Positions 18,233 through 27,512 are shown, counted from the first letter of the stretch. The stretch: DNA of 49,434 bases from Armatimonadota bacterium (GCA_012512265.1 JAAZEM010000169.1:1-49434), one strand, 5' to 3'. Made by a program: numbers and translations. Notes: generated by a model not told the origin, from the sequence alone.

Positions 18233-20818
18233 CTATGACCAGGCAATCAACCCCAGCTCGAAGGGGTTGGCCAGATCCGGATGGCTTGGCACGACGCGCA
18301 CGGCAAAGCCGTGGTAGCCGCTGGAGCGGCACGGAATGGCACCGGCAAACTCGAACACCCCTCCGGTTGCTTCTCCGGTGAACTCCATCCGGATCGCCTC
18401 GGGATCGGCGATCTCCATGTGCTCATTCACCCGGCCCTGATACAGCTCCACGCACACGTCTTCGGCCGTCAGCCGGCCCAGGTGGACCTTCACCTTCACC
18501 TTCAGATCGCGCCCGACGGGAAGCTCTTCGCCGTCTGGCGCCGTAATGTCGAGCACGCGCACATCGCTCCAGGCAGCACGCACGCGGTCTTTCCAGGCGG
18601 CAAGCGCCTTCGCGCGGGCGAAGCCGTTTTCCGCCAGTCTGGTCGCGCGCTGGGCGGCGGGGAAGTAGAGCTCCGTGGCGTACTCGCTCACCATGCGGTG
18701 AGTGTTGAAGAACGGCGCGATCTGGCTGATGCTGGCCTTCATCCGGCTGATCCACCTCCGTGGCAGGTTGTCGGGGCCGCGCTCATAGAAGAGCGGCACG
18801 ATCTCCTTCTCCAGGAGGTTGTAGAGCGCGCCGGCTTCCACCTCGTCCTGATAGCGGGAGTCGTCATACTCCTCGCCGCGCCCGATCGCCCATCCCACCT
18901 CGGTGCTGAGATCGTACGCCTCACACCACCACCCATCCAGCGTCGAGCAGTTGAGGACCCCATTCGCGGCCGCCTTCATGCCGCTCGTTCCGCTCGCCTC
19001 GCGCGGGCGCAGCGGGGTGTTCAGCCAGACATCGCACCCCGAGATGAGGTAACGGGCCACGATAATGTCATAATCCTCCAGGAAGACCATGTAGGGCCGG
19101 AAGCGGGGCTCCTGGATATGGTGGACGAGCTCTCGGACCAGTTCCTTGCCCGGGTGGTCATCTGGGTGCGCTTTACCCGCGAAGAGGAACTGCACCGGGC
19201 GCTCGCGGCTGCTCACCATGCGCGCCAGGCGCTCGCAGTCGCGGAAGAGGAGCGACGCGCGCTTGTAGGTGGCGAAGCGGCGGGCAAAGCCGATGGTCAG
19301 TGCCTCCGGGTGGAGCACCTCCGCCGCCGCCGCGATCTCCTGTTGCGATGCTCCGCGCTGGATCAGCTGCTGGCGCAGCCGGCTCCGCGCGAATGCTACC
19401 AGGCGCTCGCGCCGCCGCTCGTGCGTGCGCCACAGCTCCTCGGCCGGGATATCCTGAACCTCCGCCCAGATGCGCGGGTCGGCCGGGTTCTCGCGCCAAC
19501 CGGGGCCAAGGTAGCGATCATAGAGGCTCGCGAGGTCACGCGATACCCACGACTGGAGATGCACGCCGTTCGTCACCGAGGTGATCGGCACATCATCGGC
19601 GGGGACCCCAGGCCACATGCCGGCCCACATCTTCCGAGACACCTGGCCGTGCAGCTTGCTCACGCCATTCGCAGCCGAGGAGAGACGGAGCGCGAGCACG
19701 GCCATGCAGAACGCTTCGCCCTCATCCGCCGGGTTCACGCGGCCCAGCCCCAGGAACTCCCGGCGCGTGAGGCCCAACTGCTCGTAGTCATGCTCGAAGT
19801 AGGCATGAACCAGGTCGGGTGGGAAGCGGTCGATCCCCGCGGGCACCGGCGTGTGCGTGGTGAAGACGTGCCCGGCAGCGGCCACCTCGCGTGCTTCGTC
19901 GAAGGAAAGTCCATGCTCGTGGCGCAGGAGGCGGATCCGCTCCAGGCCCAGGAACGCGGCATGGCCCTCATTCATGTGGCAGACGACAGGCGTCAGGCCA
20001 AGAGCGCGCAGCGCCTGCATCCCCCCGATCCCAAGCAGAATCTCCTGCCGGATGCGCACATCCGTCCCGCCCCCGTAGAGGCGGTCGGTGACATCCTGAT
20101 CCTCGCGCGAGTTCTCCGGGAGATTCGTATCCAGCAGGAAAAGGGGCACGCGCCCTACCTGCACGCGCCAGATCTGCGCCTTGACCAACCGGCCTGGGTA
20201 AACCACAGAGATTGTGATCGGGTTTCCATTTTTGCCCCGCGCGAGGGTAATCGGCATGTTGTAGAAGTCATTATGAGGATAGCGCTCGTTCTGCCAGCCA
20301 TCGAGATTGAGGTATTGCCGGAAATAGCCCTCCTGGTAGAGCAAGCCAACGCCCACCAGCGGAAGGCCCAGATCACTCGCGGATTTGAGATGGTCTCCGG
20401 AGAGCATCCCCAGACCGCCCGAGTAGTTGGGCAGGCACTCGCTGATCCCAAACTCCATGGAGAAGTAGGCCACGCAGTGAGGAAACTGGCAGCCGGTCCC
20501 GCCCTGCGCCATGCGGCTGATCATCTCATGCCAGGTATCGCCAGCCTTCAGGTAGTGATCCAGGCGAGAGAGGACCCGGTTCATATGCGCCAAAAAGCCC
20601 TGATCGGCAGCGGCGGCCTCCAGGCGCTCCTGTGAGATGCTCCCGAGCATCTTCACCACATCGTGGCCCGTGCTCTCCCAGAGGTCCTCATCCAGCCGGC
20701 GGAAGAGATCCACGGCTTCATGATCCCACGACCACCACAGGTTATAGGCGAGATCCCTCAAGCGCGAAAGGCTCGCGGGCAGGGACGGCACCACGGTAAA
20801 GGTACGTATTGGGCGCAT
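18233..20818 (-). CDS. glgP: Alpha-glucan (glycogen/maltodextrin) phosphorylase
   Basis: 861 residues, GT35 family; releases glucose-1-phosphate from alpha-1,4-glucans in the cytoplasm. The N-terminal DUF3417 module (RDLAYNLWWSWDHEAVDLF) marks the short bacterial/archaeal branch. The pyridoxal-phosphate lysine lies in EASGTSGMKAA (K615), with RFATYKR and NEGHAAF also in place. The start at 20818 follows AGGAAGG at proper spacing; the longer frame to 20866 is unlikely. No glycogen synthase or branching gene is adjacent. It shares the minus strand with a PHP gene upstream, separated by 110 bp. Confidence 0.95.
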   Translation of the reverse strand: MRPIRTFTVVPSLPASLSRLRDLAYNLWWSWDHEAVDLFRRLDEDLWESTGHDVVKMLGSISQERLEAAAADQGFLAHMNRVLSRLDHYLKAGDTWHEMISRMAQGGTGCQFPHCVAYFSMEFGISECLPNYSGGLGMLSGDHLKSASDLGLPLVGVGLLYQEGYFRQYLNLDGWQNERYPHNDFYNMPITLARGKNGNPITISVVYPGRLVKAQIWRVQVGRVPLFLLDTNLPENSREDQDVTDRLYGGGTDVRIRQEILLGIGGMQALRALGLTPVVCHMNEGHAAFLGLERIRLLRHEHGLSFDEAREVAAAGHVFTTHTPVPAGIDRFPPDLVHAYFEHDYEQLGLTRREFLGLGRVNPADEGEAFCMAVLALRLSSAANGVSKLHGQVSRKMWAGMWPGVPADDVPITSVTNGVHLQSWVSRDLASLYDRYLGPGWRENPADPRIWAEVQDIPAEELWRTHERRRERLVAFARSRLRQQLIQRGASQQEIAAAAEVLHPEALTIGFARRFATYKRASLLFRDCERLARMVSSRERPVQFLFAGKAHPDDHPGKELVRELVHHIQEPRFRPYMVFLEDYDIIVARYLISGCDVWLNTPLRPREASGTSGMKAAANGVLNCSTLDGWWCEAYDLSTEVGWAIGRGEEYDDSRYQDEVEAGALYNLLEKEIVPLFYERGPDNLPRRWISRMKASISQIAPFFNTHRMVSEYATELYFPAAQRATRLAENGFARAKALAAWKDRVRAAWSDVRVLDITAPDGEELPVGRDLKVKVKVHLGRLTAEDVCVELYQGRVNEHMEIADPEAIRMEFTGEATGGVFEFAGAIPCRSSGYHGFAVRVVPSHPDLANPFELGLIAWS

Positions 20819-20928
20819 GTGCTCATCCTTCCTGGCTGAGTCGATCGGTGGAACGACCGGCGACAAGGACTGCGCGGGGTTCGCCGCCGGGGCGGATCCA
20901 GAACGATCTTACCCAGATCCGCGCGAAA

Positions 20929-21777
20929 CTATAGCACGGTAGGAAGGGGGCACACCTCGCGCTTCCGACCGGGCCGGAAGCGAACGTACTCCTCATAGCC
21001 TGCCGACCGCGCCAGGGCCACTGCGGCATCGAAGCCGGCGGCCACCTGGCTGGCCTGGTGCGCATCGCTGCCAAAGGCGATCGGCACGCCATGGGCCCTC
21101 GCTGCGCGGAGGAACGCCAATCCAGGGTAGATTTCTGCGCATGGCTTGCGCAGCCCCGCGGTGTTCAGCTCAATCGCCACGCCGCTCGCGGCGGCGGCAG
21201 TCAGAAACGCGTCATACCACGAGCCCGGATCGCGCCGGGGCAGGAAGCCAAACTTCTTCACCAGATCCGCGTGGCCGATGAGATCGAACAGGCCGCTGCT
21301 GGCCGCCTCGGTCAGTAGCGCGAAGTAGGCTTCCCAGACGGCATCCGGGTCGCTGCGCTCCCACCGGGGGATCTCCTCGTCCGAATCGATGCCAAAATCG
21401 CCCACGTAGTGGACGCTGCCCAACCGGAGATCCCAGGGGTACACGCGCGAGAGCTCCTCGATAACAGGCTCCACGCCCGGCCAGTAGTCAAACTCAAGGG
21501 CGACGAGCACCTCCACCTGGGGATAGGCTGCACGCGCCCGCTCCACATCCGCGATGTAGGTCGGGAGGTCCTGCCACGCCATGTGCCAGGTGGTCTGGCG
21601 GCCCGGTGGCGCATCCTCCGGGCGCGTGAGGCCCGGGGGCGGGCTCTGCAGCGGCATATGGTCGGTACACGCGATGGCCGGCAGGCCCAGCTCGGCTGCG
21701 CGGCGCACATTCGCCTCGATTTCGCCGACGCCGTCGCTCCAGCGTGTGTGTGTGTGTGTGTCCGGCAGGATCATCAT
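20929..21777 (-). CDS. PHP-family phosphoesterase, histidinol-phosphatase-like
   Basis: About 282 residues. Metal-binding PHP motifs are in order: DTHTHT, CTDHM, ALEFD, SVHYVG, IGHADL, ELNTAG and GSDAHQ. The set matches HisJ-type histidinol phosphatases, but no other his gene is near, so another phosphate ester is possible. The ATG at 21777 is chosen because the metal motif follows directly; it has only a weak site (AGAGAG). ATG 21807, after GGGGGGGAAGGGG, would add ten residues. The DTHTHT motif is encoded by an 18-nt CA/GT repeat. Confidence 0.85.
   Translation of the reverse strand: MMILPDTHTHTRWSDGVGEIEANVRRAAELGLPAIACTDHMPLQSPPPGLTRPEDAPPGRQTTWHMAWQDLPTYIADVERARAAYPQVEVLVALEFDYWPGVEPVIEELSRVYPWDLRLGSVHYVGDFGIDSDEEIPRWERSDPDAVWEAYFALLTEAASSGLFDLIGHADLVKKFGFLPRRDPGSWYDAFLTAAAASGVAIELNTAGLRKPCAEIYPGLAFLRAARAHGVPIAFGSDAHQASQVAAGFDAAVALARSAGYEEYVRFRPGRKREVCPLPTVL
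21744..21761. repeat. (GT)9 dinucleotide tract in the PHP gene start
   Basis: Nine GT units on the plus strand, read as (AC)9 in the minus-strand gene, encode the metal-binding DTHTHT motif within the first ten codons. It is the only such tract noticed in the window. Confidence 0.9.
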
Positions 21778-21946
21778 ACTCTCTTGCTTCCATGCGCCGG
21801 CCCCCATCCCCTTCCCCCCCAGCCGACTTCGGCCGGCTCCGCTCATTCCGCGCGCCCGCCTTTCCACCCGCGCGAGTTGCGAGAGACGGCGCTCCCGGCA
21901 GGAGAGCCTTCAGCCGCCGCGAATCACGCGCAAGGGGAGGTGCGAG

Positions 21947-22339
21947 ATGCGCGTCGTTTTCGAAGACTACTGGCGGGATCTGCGCGAGGGGATGGAACGA
22001 GAGGGCATCCCCCTGCCGCCCCCAGACCTGGAGGCGTTCATCGAGGAGCTACGCGAGCAGGGTGTCGCCGAGGTGCGTCTCTGCATGCGCTGGCTCCACG
22101 TGCTGAACGTCGAAGCATCGGGCGGCTCTCTGCCCGCCCTCGATGCGCTGGCGCGGAGCCCCTACATGCACTTTGGCACCTACCTCCTGGCCACCGCGCG
22201 CACCCCAGATGGCATCCTCTTCGAGTATCGCCAGCGCCTCTACCCCGAGGATGGCCAACCGCATGAACTCCTGGAGCAGGCGCGCTCCCGGCTGGAGGAG
22301 GCCGGGTTTCGGGTCCTCAACGGCCGCTGGCAGGTCTGA
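21947..22339 (+). CDS. Hypothetical 130-residue protein
   Basis: Not recognised. It is 130 residues, soluble and acidic, starting MRVVFEDYWRDLREGMEREG, mostly predicted alpha/beta, with no signal or membrane segment. The ATG follows AAGGGGAGG at ideal spacing, supporting a real gene; an open frame to 21581 overlaps the PHP gene and is not needed. It lies 42 nt before the pectate lyase gene on the same strand and may be co-transcribed with it. Confidence 0.72.
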   Translation: MRVVFEDYWRDLREGMEREGIPLPPPDLEAFIEELREQGVAEVRLCMRWLHVLNVEASGGSLPALDALARSPYMHFGTYLLATARTPDGILFEYRQRLYPEDGQPHELLEQARSRLEEAGFRVLNGRWQV

Positions 22340-22380
22340 ATGCCGGATGGCCCTGGCGATGGGCCGGATTGGAGGAGACG

Positions 22381-23751
22381 ATGGGCCGACTGATGCACCT
22401 CATGGCCGCTTTGCTGGTCATGTCTCTCGCGACGCCCGCGTGTGGCGCCGAGGATCTGGCTGCACGCGCCCGCCGATCACTGGAGCGCGGCGTGGAGTTT
22501 TTCACGACGAAGGTCGCTACCCAGGGCGGCTATCTGTGGTGGTACTCCGAGGATTTGCAGGAGCGCTGGGGAGAGACTCAGGCCACGGCGTCTCAGGTCT
22601 GGGTCCAGCCTCCGGGCACCCCGGCGGTGGGCGAGGCATTCCTGCGCGCCTATCGCGCCACGGGCGACCGGCGCTACCTGGAAGCCGCGCGCGCGGCCGC
22701 CAGAGCGCTTACCTGGGGGCAACTCGAGTCGGGCGGGTGGGACTACCGGATCGACTTCGACGAGAAGGAGAGCCAGCGCTGGTACTTCCGGCGCGACAAA
22801 GGAAAACTCTCGCCTGAGGAAGCCGCCAAGCGGCGCAACACCTCCACCTTTGATGACGATAACTCCCAGAGCGCCCTCCGGTTTCTGATGGGCGTCTGTC
22901 AGGAGACGAAGGATGCCGAAATCCAGGATGCGCTCGATTACGGCCTCGCCTTCCTGCTGAAGGCGCAATATCCCAACGGCGCCTGGCCACAGCGCTACCC
23001 GCCCCCGAAGAGCGGCTACGGCTCCTACTACACCTTCAACGACGACACGATCCGCGATTGCGTCCGCACCGCCCTGGCCGCGCACCGTCACACCGGCCGG
23101 GCCGAGTTCTTGGAAGCAGCGAAGCGCGCCGGGGAGTTCATCCTGAAGGCGCAGCAGCCGGAGCCGCAGCCGGTATGGGCCCAGCAGTACGACCGCGAGA
23201 TGAAGCCAGCCTGGGCGCGCAAGTTCGAGCCACCCTCGGTATGCAGTTCCGAGAGCGTGGGGGTGATGCATACCCTCATCGATCTCTACATTGAGACAGG
23301 GGAAGAGCGCTTCCTGGAGCCGATCCCGCGCGCGCTCGCGTGGTTCGAACGCTCGCAGATCGCGCCGAACCGCTGGGCACGCTTCTATGAGCTCGAGACC
23401 AACCGGCCTCTCTACTTCACGAAGAAGTACGAGCTGGTCTATACCGACCACGACCTCCCGACGCACTACTCCTTCCAGGGAGAGTATGGCGTGCGCCGGT
23501 TCATCGCCCGGTATGAAGAGGTGAAGAAAAAGGGGCGCGAAGCGTTCCTGCGCCCGAAAGAGAGCACGCCGGAGCATCGCGCGGCGCGCGCGAAGGCCCT
23601 CGCTCCCCAGGTGGAGGCGGTGATCGCCGCTCAGGATCCCCAGGGGCGCTGGGTGCGGAACGGCCGGATCGAGTGCGCCACCTTCATCCGCAACCTGAAC
23701 ACCCTGAGCGAGTATCTCGAGCTCACGCGGAACGCCCCGGCAGGCAAGTGA
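22381..23751 (+). CDS. Secreted pectate lyase, PL10-like
   Basis: 456 residues with a signal peptide (hydrophobic core ~8-20, cleavage near ACGA). An alpha-helical barrel follows, with motifs like polysaccharide lyase family 10: QYPNGAWPQRYP, FNDDTI, PVWAQQYD, KPAWARKFEPPSVCSSES. PL10 enzymes cleave de-esterified pectin by beta-elimination outside the cytoplasm. The C-terminal ~70 residues look like an extension (AKALAPQVEAVIAAQDPQGRW). The ATG at 22381 follows GGAGGAG; the upstream TTG at 22369 is unlikely. It converges on a UxaA-type operon, which suggests uronate breakdown nearby; the link is inference. Confidence 0.85.
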   Translation: MGRLMHLMAALLVMSLATPACGAEDLAARARRSLERGVEFFTTKVATQGGYLWWYSEDLQERWGETQATASQVWVQPPGTPAVGEAFLRAYRATGDRRYLEAARAAARALTWGQLESGGWDYRIDFDEKESQRWYFRRDKGKLSPEEAAKRRNTSTFDDDNSQSALRFLMGVCQETKDAEIQDALDYGLAFLLKAQYPNGAWPQRYPPPKSGYGSYYTFNDDTIRDCVRTALAAHRHTGRAEFLEAAKRAGEFILKAQQPEPQPVWAQQYDREMKPAWARKFEPPSVCSSESVGVMHTLIDLYIETGEERFLEPIPRALAWFERSQIAPNRWARFYELETNRPLYFTKKYELVYTDHDLPTHYSFQGEYGVRRFIARYEEVKKKGREAFLRPKESTPEHRAARAKALAPQVEAVIAAQDPQGRWVRNGRIECATFIRNLNTLSEYLELTRNAPAGK

Positions 23752-23783
23752 GCCCGGGAGTCACGATCTTCAGACACCTGAAG

Positions 23784-23823
23784 CGCCTCCGGCCCTCTCC
23801 GCACGCGGGGAGGGCTGGAGGCG
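23784..23823. terminator. Hairpin between pectate lyase and UxaA-type gene
   Basis: A 17-bp stem with two wobble pairs: CGCCTCC...CC (23784-23800) with GG...GGAGGCG (23807-23823), loop of 6. It lies between two convergent genes and would serve either strand. No T-run follows. Confidence 0.6.
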
Positions 23824-23886
23824 GTTGCCCCGCGCCGTGACGCCGGCGCGAGTCCACCGAGGATGCTCTCTCGGAGGACTCGAGGG

Positions 23887-25056
23887 TTACCCCCGCGGGC
23901 AGATCCCGATCTCGCGCCTGCGGCCGATCATGAACTCCGCGTGCCCGAGCAGCTCCGAGCACGTGCGCTCGCCGTTGGCCACCGCCAGGACGCGCTCGAA
24001 GATCCGCCGGCCCACATCCTCGATGCTCTCCTCGCCACTGAGGATCGTGCCGGCGTCCAGGTCGATGTTATCGGCCATGTGCCGCGAGGTCTCGGTGTTG
24101 CTGCAGACCTTGATCACGGGGGCCACGGGACAGCCGGTTGGCGTGCCGCGCCCGGTGGTGAAGCAGATCACCTGGGCCCCGCCAGCCACCATGCCGATCA
24201 TCGACGCCACATCGTGCCCGGGCGTATCCATGACGACGAGCCCCCGGCGGCTCGGACGCTCACCGAAGGCGACGACCTCTCGCACCGGGGTGGTCCCCCC
24301 CTTGCGGATGCACCCGAGCGACTTCTCTTCCAGCGTCGTGAGCCCGCCGGCGATATTCCCAGGCGCGATGTAAACGCCCCCCGCGTGCTCCTCGAATGAG
24401 CGGAACGCGCTCTCCTGCTGCTCCACGATGTTGAGGAGGCGCTCGCGCGTTTCAGCGTCCACGCAGCGCCGGGCCAGGACCTGCTCGGCGCCGATGATCT
24501 CTGAGGTCTCCGAGAGGATCACCGTGCCTCCGGCCTCGACCAGGAGGTCGGCAGCGGCGCCAACGGCGGGATTCGCTGAAAGCCCCGAGAAGGCATCCGA
24601 AGCTCCGCACTCCACCGCCAGAATCAACTCCTCGACCGGCACCGGCTTTGGTCGCAGGCCCTCGATCTCCCGGGCGAAGCCCTCCACGAGCTCGCGCCCG
24701 CGGGCAATCGCGCGCAGCGTGCCGCCCTCTTCCTGGATATCCACTCTGGCGACCGGCTTGCCGCTCTCGGCGATGCCGGCCACCACCTTCTCCCCGGAGG
24801 CGGTCTCGCACCCAAGCGTCACCACGAGGACGGCGGCCACATTCGGGTTGCGCCCCACGCCAATCAGCGTATACTCCAGGGCGGCGTTGTCGCGGCCATC
24901 GAAGCTGCACCCATAGACGTGGGGAATGGCGACGGCCGGCAGCCCCTCCGCGATCCCGGTTGCCACCTGGTTGGCGCAGATCACGGTCGGCATCACGAGG
25001 ATATAGTTACGAATGCCCGCCTGCCCGTCTGGACGGCGGTAGCCTTGAAACGTCAC
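23887..25056 (-). CDS. UxaA-family lyase, large subunit (altronate dehydratase type)
   Basis: 389 residues. It matches the large domain of the UxaA/GarD family, iron-dependent dehydratases of altronate or galactarate; the split form also includes sulfolactate sulfo-lyase SuyB. Visible motifs: RRPDGQAGIRNYILV near the start, NPNVAAVLVVTLGCE, GLSANPAVG, TTGRGTPTGCPVAPVIKV and SELLGHAEF near the end. The GTG start at 25056 overlaps the stop of the SAF subunit as GTGA and has AAGGAGGAG upstream. Substrate cannot be decided by eye: pectate lyase next door favours altronate, the lactate-type carrier would also fit a 2-hydroxy acid such as sulfolactate. Confidence 0.85.
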   Translation of the reverse strand: MTFQGYRRPDGQAGIRNYILVMPTVICANQVATGIAEGLPAVAIPHVYGCSFDGRDNAALEYTLIGVGRNPNVAAVLVVTLGCETASGEKVVAGIAESGKPVARVDIQEEGGTLRAIARGRELVEGFAREIEGLRPKPVPVEELILAVECGASDAFSGLSANPAVGAAADLLVEAGGTVILSETSEIIGAEQVLARRCVDAETRERLLNIVEQQESAFRSFEEHAGGVYIAPGNIAGGLTTLEEKSLGCIRKGGTTPVREVVAFGERPSRRGLVVMDTPGHDVASMIGMVAGGAQVICFTTGRGTPTGCPVAPVIKVCSNTETSRHMADNIDLDAGTILSGEESIEDVGRRIFERVLAVANGERTCSELLGHAEFMIGRRREIGICPRG

Positions 25057-25340
25057 GCGCTCCTCCTTCGCCCGCGGATCGCCTCCATGTTGTGGATGTG
25101 GACGCAATCGCCCGGACGCGCCTCAGCGGTCATCCGCCCGATCACCTCGCCATACTTCACGACGTGGTCGCCAGCGCGAAGCGCCGCGAGCGCCACCTTG
25201 TGCCCTCGGGGAACCGCCTCTCTTGCCGCGAGCGTGATCTCCTCGCCCGAGCCAGAGATGCGGACCTCCTCGTCCGGGGCGACGGCTTCCACGGCGGTCG
25301 CCACATTGTCGTGAGGATCGATTCGGATAGCTCGTTTCAC
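25053..25340 (-). CDS. SAF-domain small subunit of the UxaA-type lyase
   Basis: 95 residues, a stand-alone SAF domain as in the N-terminal part of UxaA or in SuyA. It starts VKRAIRIDPHDNVATAV (GTG) and includes VPRGHKVALAAL and KYGEVIGRMT. The start GTG overlaps the stop of the carrier gene as GTGA, with GGAG 6 nt upstream, and its own stop overlaps the large-subunit GTG in the same way. The three genes therefore form a tightly coupled operon. Confidence 0.85.
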   Translation of the reverse strand: MKRAIRIDPHDNVATAVEAVAPDEEVRISGSGEEITLAAREAVPRGHKVALAALRAGDHVVKYGEVIGRMTAEARPGDCVHIHNMEAIRGRRRSA

Positions 25341-27043
25341 TTCCTTCTCCAGGTTCCGAAGCCTGCCAGGACGAGCCAGCCGCCCGCTCCGAGAGGCCAG
25401 GCCGCGGGGAAAAGAGGCACCAGCGCGGCCAGGCCCGGCAGGAGGCTCGCCTGCAGGTAGGTCAGCACGCTGATCGCCAGCAGGAAAGCCAGGCTGTGCC
25501 AGACAGTCCGGCGCAGGATCTCGCTCTCGCGTCCGGCAAGGCCTACCGCAGCGGTGGCCACGGCGATCGATTGGGGCGAGATCATCTTGCCGGTCACCCC
25601 GCCGGTCGTATTGGCGGCCACCGCCAGAACGGGATCCATGCCGATCTCCCTGGCGGCGGATGCCTGCAAGTTGCCAAACAGCGCGTTGGCCGAGGTGTCG
25701 CTCCCGGTAATGAAGACACCGATCCACCCAAGCACCGGCGAGAGGAAGGGATAGAGGCTCCCCGTCTCCGTCAGCGCCATCGCCATGGCGGTGCTCATGC
25801 CGGAGTAGTTCGCGATGAACGCGAACGCGAGCACGGCCATGATCGTGATCAGCGGGAAGGCGAGCGTGCGCAGGGTAGCGGCAAAGAGGCGCGCACTCTC
25901 AGCCGGGGGAACGCGCTGCAACGCCAAGGTGATCACGGCGGCCAGGAAGATGGGCGTTCCGGCTGCCGAAAGCCAGTTCAGCTTGAAGATGACCGTAGCC
26001 GGTGCCTCCGCCCCTGCGGCAATGAACGCCTCGTGCAGCCCCGGGAAGGGGATCCGCACGCTGACGCTCTCCAGCAGGCGCGCCACCGGCCGGACGCTCC
26101 AGAGGGCGATCAGAAGCGTGAGCAGGAGGAACGGCGTCCACGCGCGCACGAGCTGGACCCGGCTCCACCGGCCGGCGTGGTAGGTCGCGGGCGGCTCCTC
26201 GGGAAAGCGCCACGCAGCGCGCGGGCGCCAGACGCGCAGCAGGAGCACCAGTGCGGAGAGCGACCCCAGCGAGGCGAGGATCGCCGGTAGGTACGGCCCG
26301 AGCTGGCGCGCGGTCCACCACTGGATCGCCGCGAAGGTGGCGCCGCTGAGGACCACGGCGGGGGCCACCTCGCTCACGCCCCGCCAGCCTGCCATCACGA
26401 AGACGAGCCAGGCGGGTACGATGAGAGAGAGGGGCAGGAGCTGGTTGGCGATCACCCGGGCGATCGCCTCTGGGCTGAGGCCGGTCACCTCCGCGGCGGC
26501 GAGGACCGGGATGCCGAGTGCGGCGAACGCCACCGGCACGGTGTTCGCGATCAGGCAGATGCTCGCCGCATAGAGCGGCCGGAAGCCGAGGCCCACCAGC
26601 ATGGCGCCCGAGATCGCCACGGGAGTGCCAAACCCCGCCGCGCCCTCCAGAAACGCCCCGAAGGAGAAGGCGATGATCAGCGCCTGGAGCCGGCGGTCAT
26701 CGGTCACCGAGGCGATGGAATCGCGGATCACCGCGAACAGCCCCGTATGCACGGTGATCTGGTAGAGGAAGACGGCCGCGACCACAATCCACCCGATGGG
26801 GAAGAGGCCATACAGCGCGCCGTACACCCCCGAGAGCACCGCCAGCGCGGGGGACATTCCAAACGCGACCACGGCGACCGCCAGCGCGGTGAGAGCGGTG
26901 ATCAGGCCGGCCAGGTGGCCGCGCACGCGCAACACCGCCAACAGGATGAAGAAGACGAGCACGGGCACCGCGGCAGCAAGGGCGGCCAGCGCCACGCTGC
27001 CGAAAGGGTTTGGGTCCTGCAGCCAGAGATCGGTGTGTGACAT
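25337..27043 (-). CDS. lctP: LctP-family lactate/2-hydroxyacid permease
   Basis: 568 residues, about 13-14 hydrophobic helices, the length of L-lactate permeases (LctP/LldP). Family motifs include GAFLEGAAGFGTPVAI, NTVPVAFAALGIP, GVFITGSDTSANALFGNLQ and NTTGGVTGKMISPQSIAVA. The start at 27043 follows AAAGGAGAG. It is the first gene of a coupled operon with the SAF and UxaA-type subunits, so its substrate is likely that lyase's substrate (a sugar acid or sulfolactate) rather than lactate itself; this is inference from context. Confidence 0.9.
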   Translation of the reverse strand: MSHTDLWLQDPNPFGSVALAALAAAVPVLVFFILLAVLRVRGHLAGLITALTALAVAVVAFGMSPALAVLSGVYGALYGLFPIGWIVVAAVFLYQITVHTGLFAVIRDSIASVTDDRRLQALIIAFSFGAFLEGAAGFGTPVAISGAMLVGLGFRPLYAASICLIANTVPVAFAALGIPVLAAAEVTGLSPEAIARVIANQLLPLSLIVPAWLVFVMAGWRGVSEVAPAVVLSGATFAAIQWWTARQLGPYLPAILASLGSLSALVLLLRVWRPRAAWRFPEEPPATYHAGRWSRVQLVRAWTPFLLLTLLIALWSVRPVARLLESVSVRIPFPGLHEAFIAAGAEAPATVIFKLNWLSAAGTPIFLAAVITLALQRVPPAESARLFAATLRTLAFPLITIMAVLAFAFIANYSGMSTAMAMALTETGSLYPFLSPVLGWIGVFITGSDTSANALFGNLQASAAREIGMDPVLAVAANTTGGVTGKMISPQSIAVATAAVGLAGRESEILRRTVWHSLAFLLAISVLTYLQASLLPGLAALVPLFPAAWPLGAGGWLVLAGFGTWRRK

Positions 27044-27199
27044 AGTTCTCGCCTCTCCTTTCTCTCTCCACACGCGGCAATCCTGGCCTGACGCTCACGG
27101 TTAGGCGGCAACCCAGGGGGGGATAATCTCGTCGTAAACCTTTGGGGACCGGGTTTCCGAGACAAGAAACCCGAAGCCTCGAAGGCGGCGCGCAACCCG

Positions 27200-27338
27200 G
27201 CGCGCGGCGCTACAGCACCGCGCTGCTTGCGAGCGAAGCCCTGCCAGGCTCGGCTGCACACCAGATCGGCGCGGCCTAGGAGGGGGAGCCCCGAAGGGGC
27301 TTTGCTGAGACGCAGCGCGGAGCTTCCAGCTTCGCGCC
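27200..27338 (+). repeat. Palindromic intergenic repeat A, copy A3
   Basis: Same order as A2: CGCGCGGCGCT, CCGCGCTGCTTGCGAGCGAA, AGCCCC-GAA-GGGGCT, GCAGCGCGGAGCT. Its terminal stem has one mismatch (GCTTCGCGC instead of GCTCCGCGC). Confidence 0.85.
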
Positions 27339-27354
27339 CAGGCGTGCAGCAACC

Positions 27355-27512
27355 CCGCGCGTATCGCGCGGCGCTCAAGCACCGCGCTGCTTGCGAGCGA
27401 AGCCCTGCCAGGCTTGGCTACACACCAGATGCCCGAGAACGGTGCGGCCTGGGAGGGGGAGCCCCGAAGGGGCTTTGCTGAGACGCAGCGCGGAGCTTCC
27501 AGCTCCGCGCGC
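27355..27512 (+). repeat. Palindromic intergenic repeat A, copy A4
   Basis: Left arm 27382-27406 and right arm 27469-27493 are near reverse complements. The terminal 10-bp stem GCGCGGAGCT / AGCTCCGCGC is perfect. It ends about 45 bp before the amidase start. Confidence 0.85.

Noticed and set aside
20905..20935. A promoter for glgP at TATAGT / TAAGAT
   Set aside because: No matching -35 hexamer at suitable spacing.
27200..27512. CRISPR array
   Set aside because: Only two long units of ~140 bp, not short repeats with unique spacers, and no cas genes.
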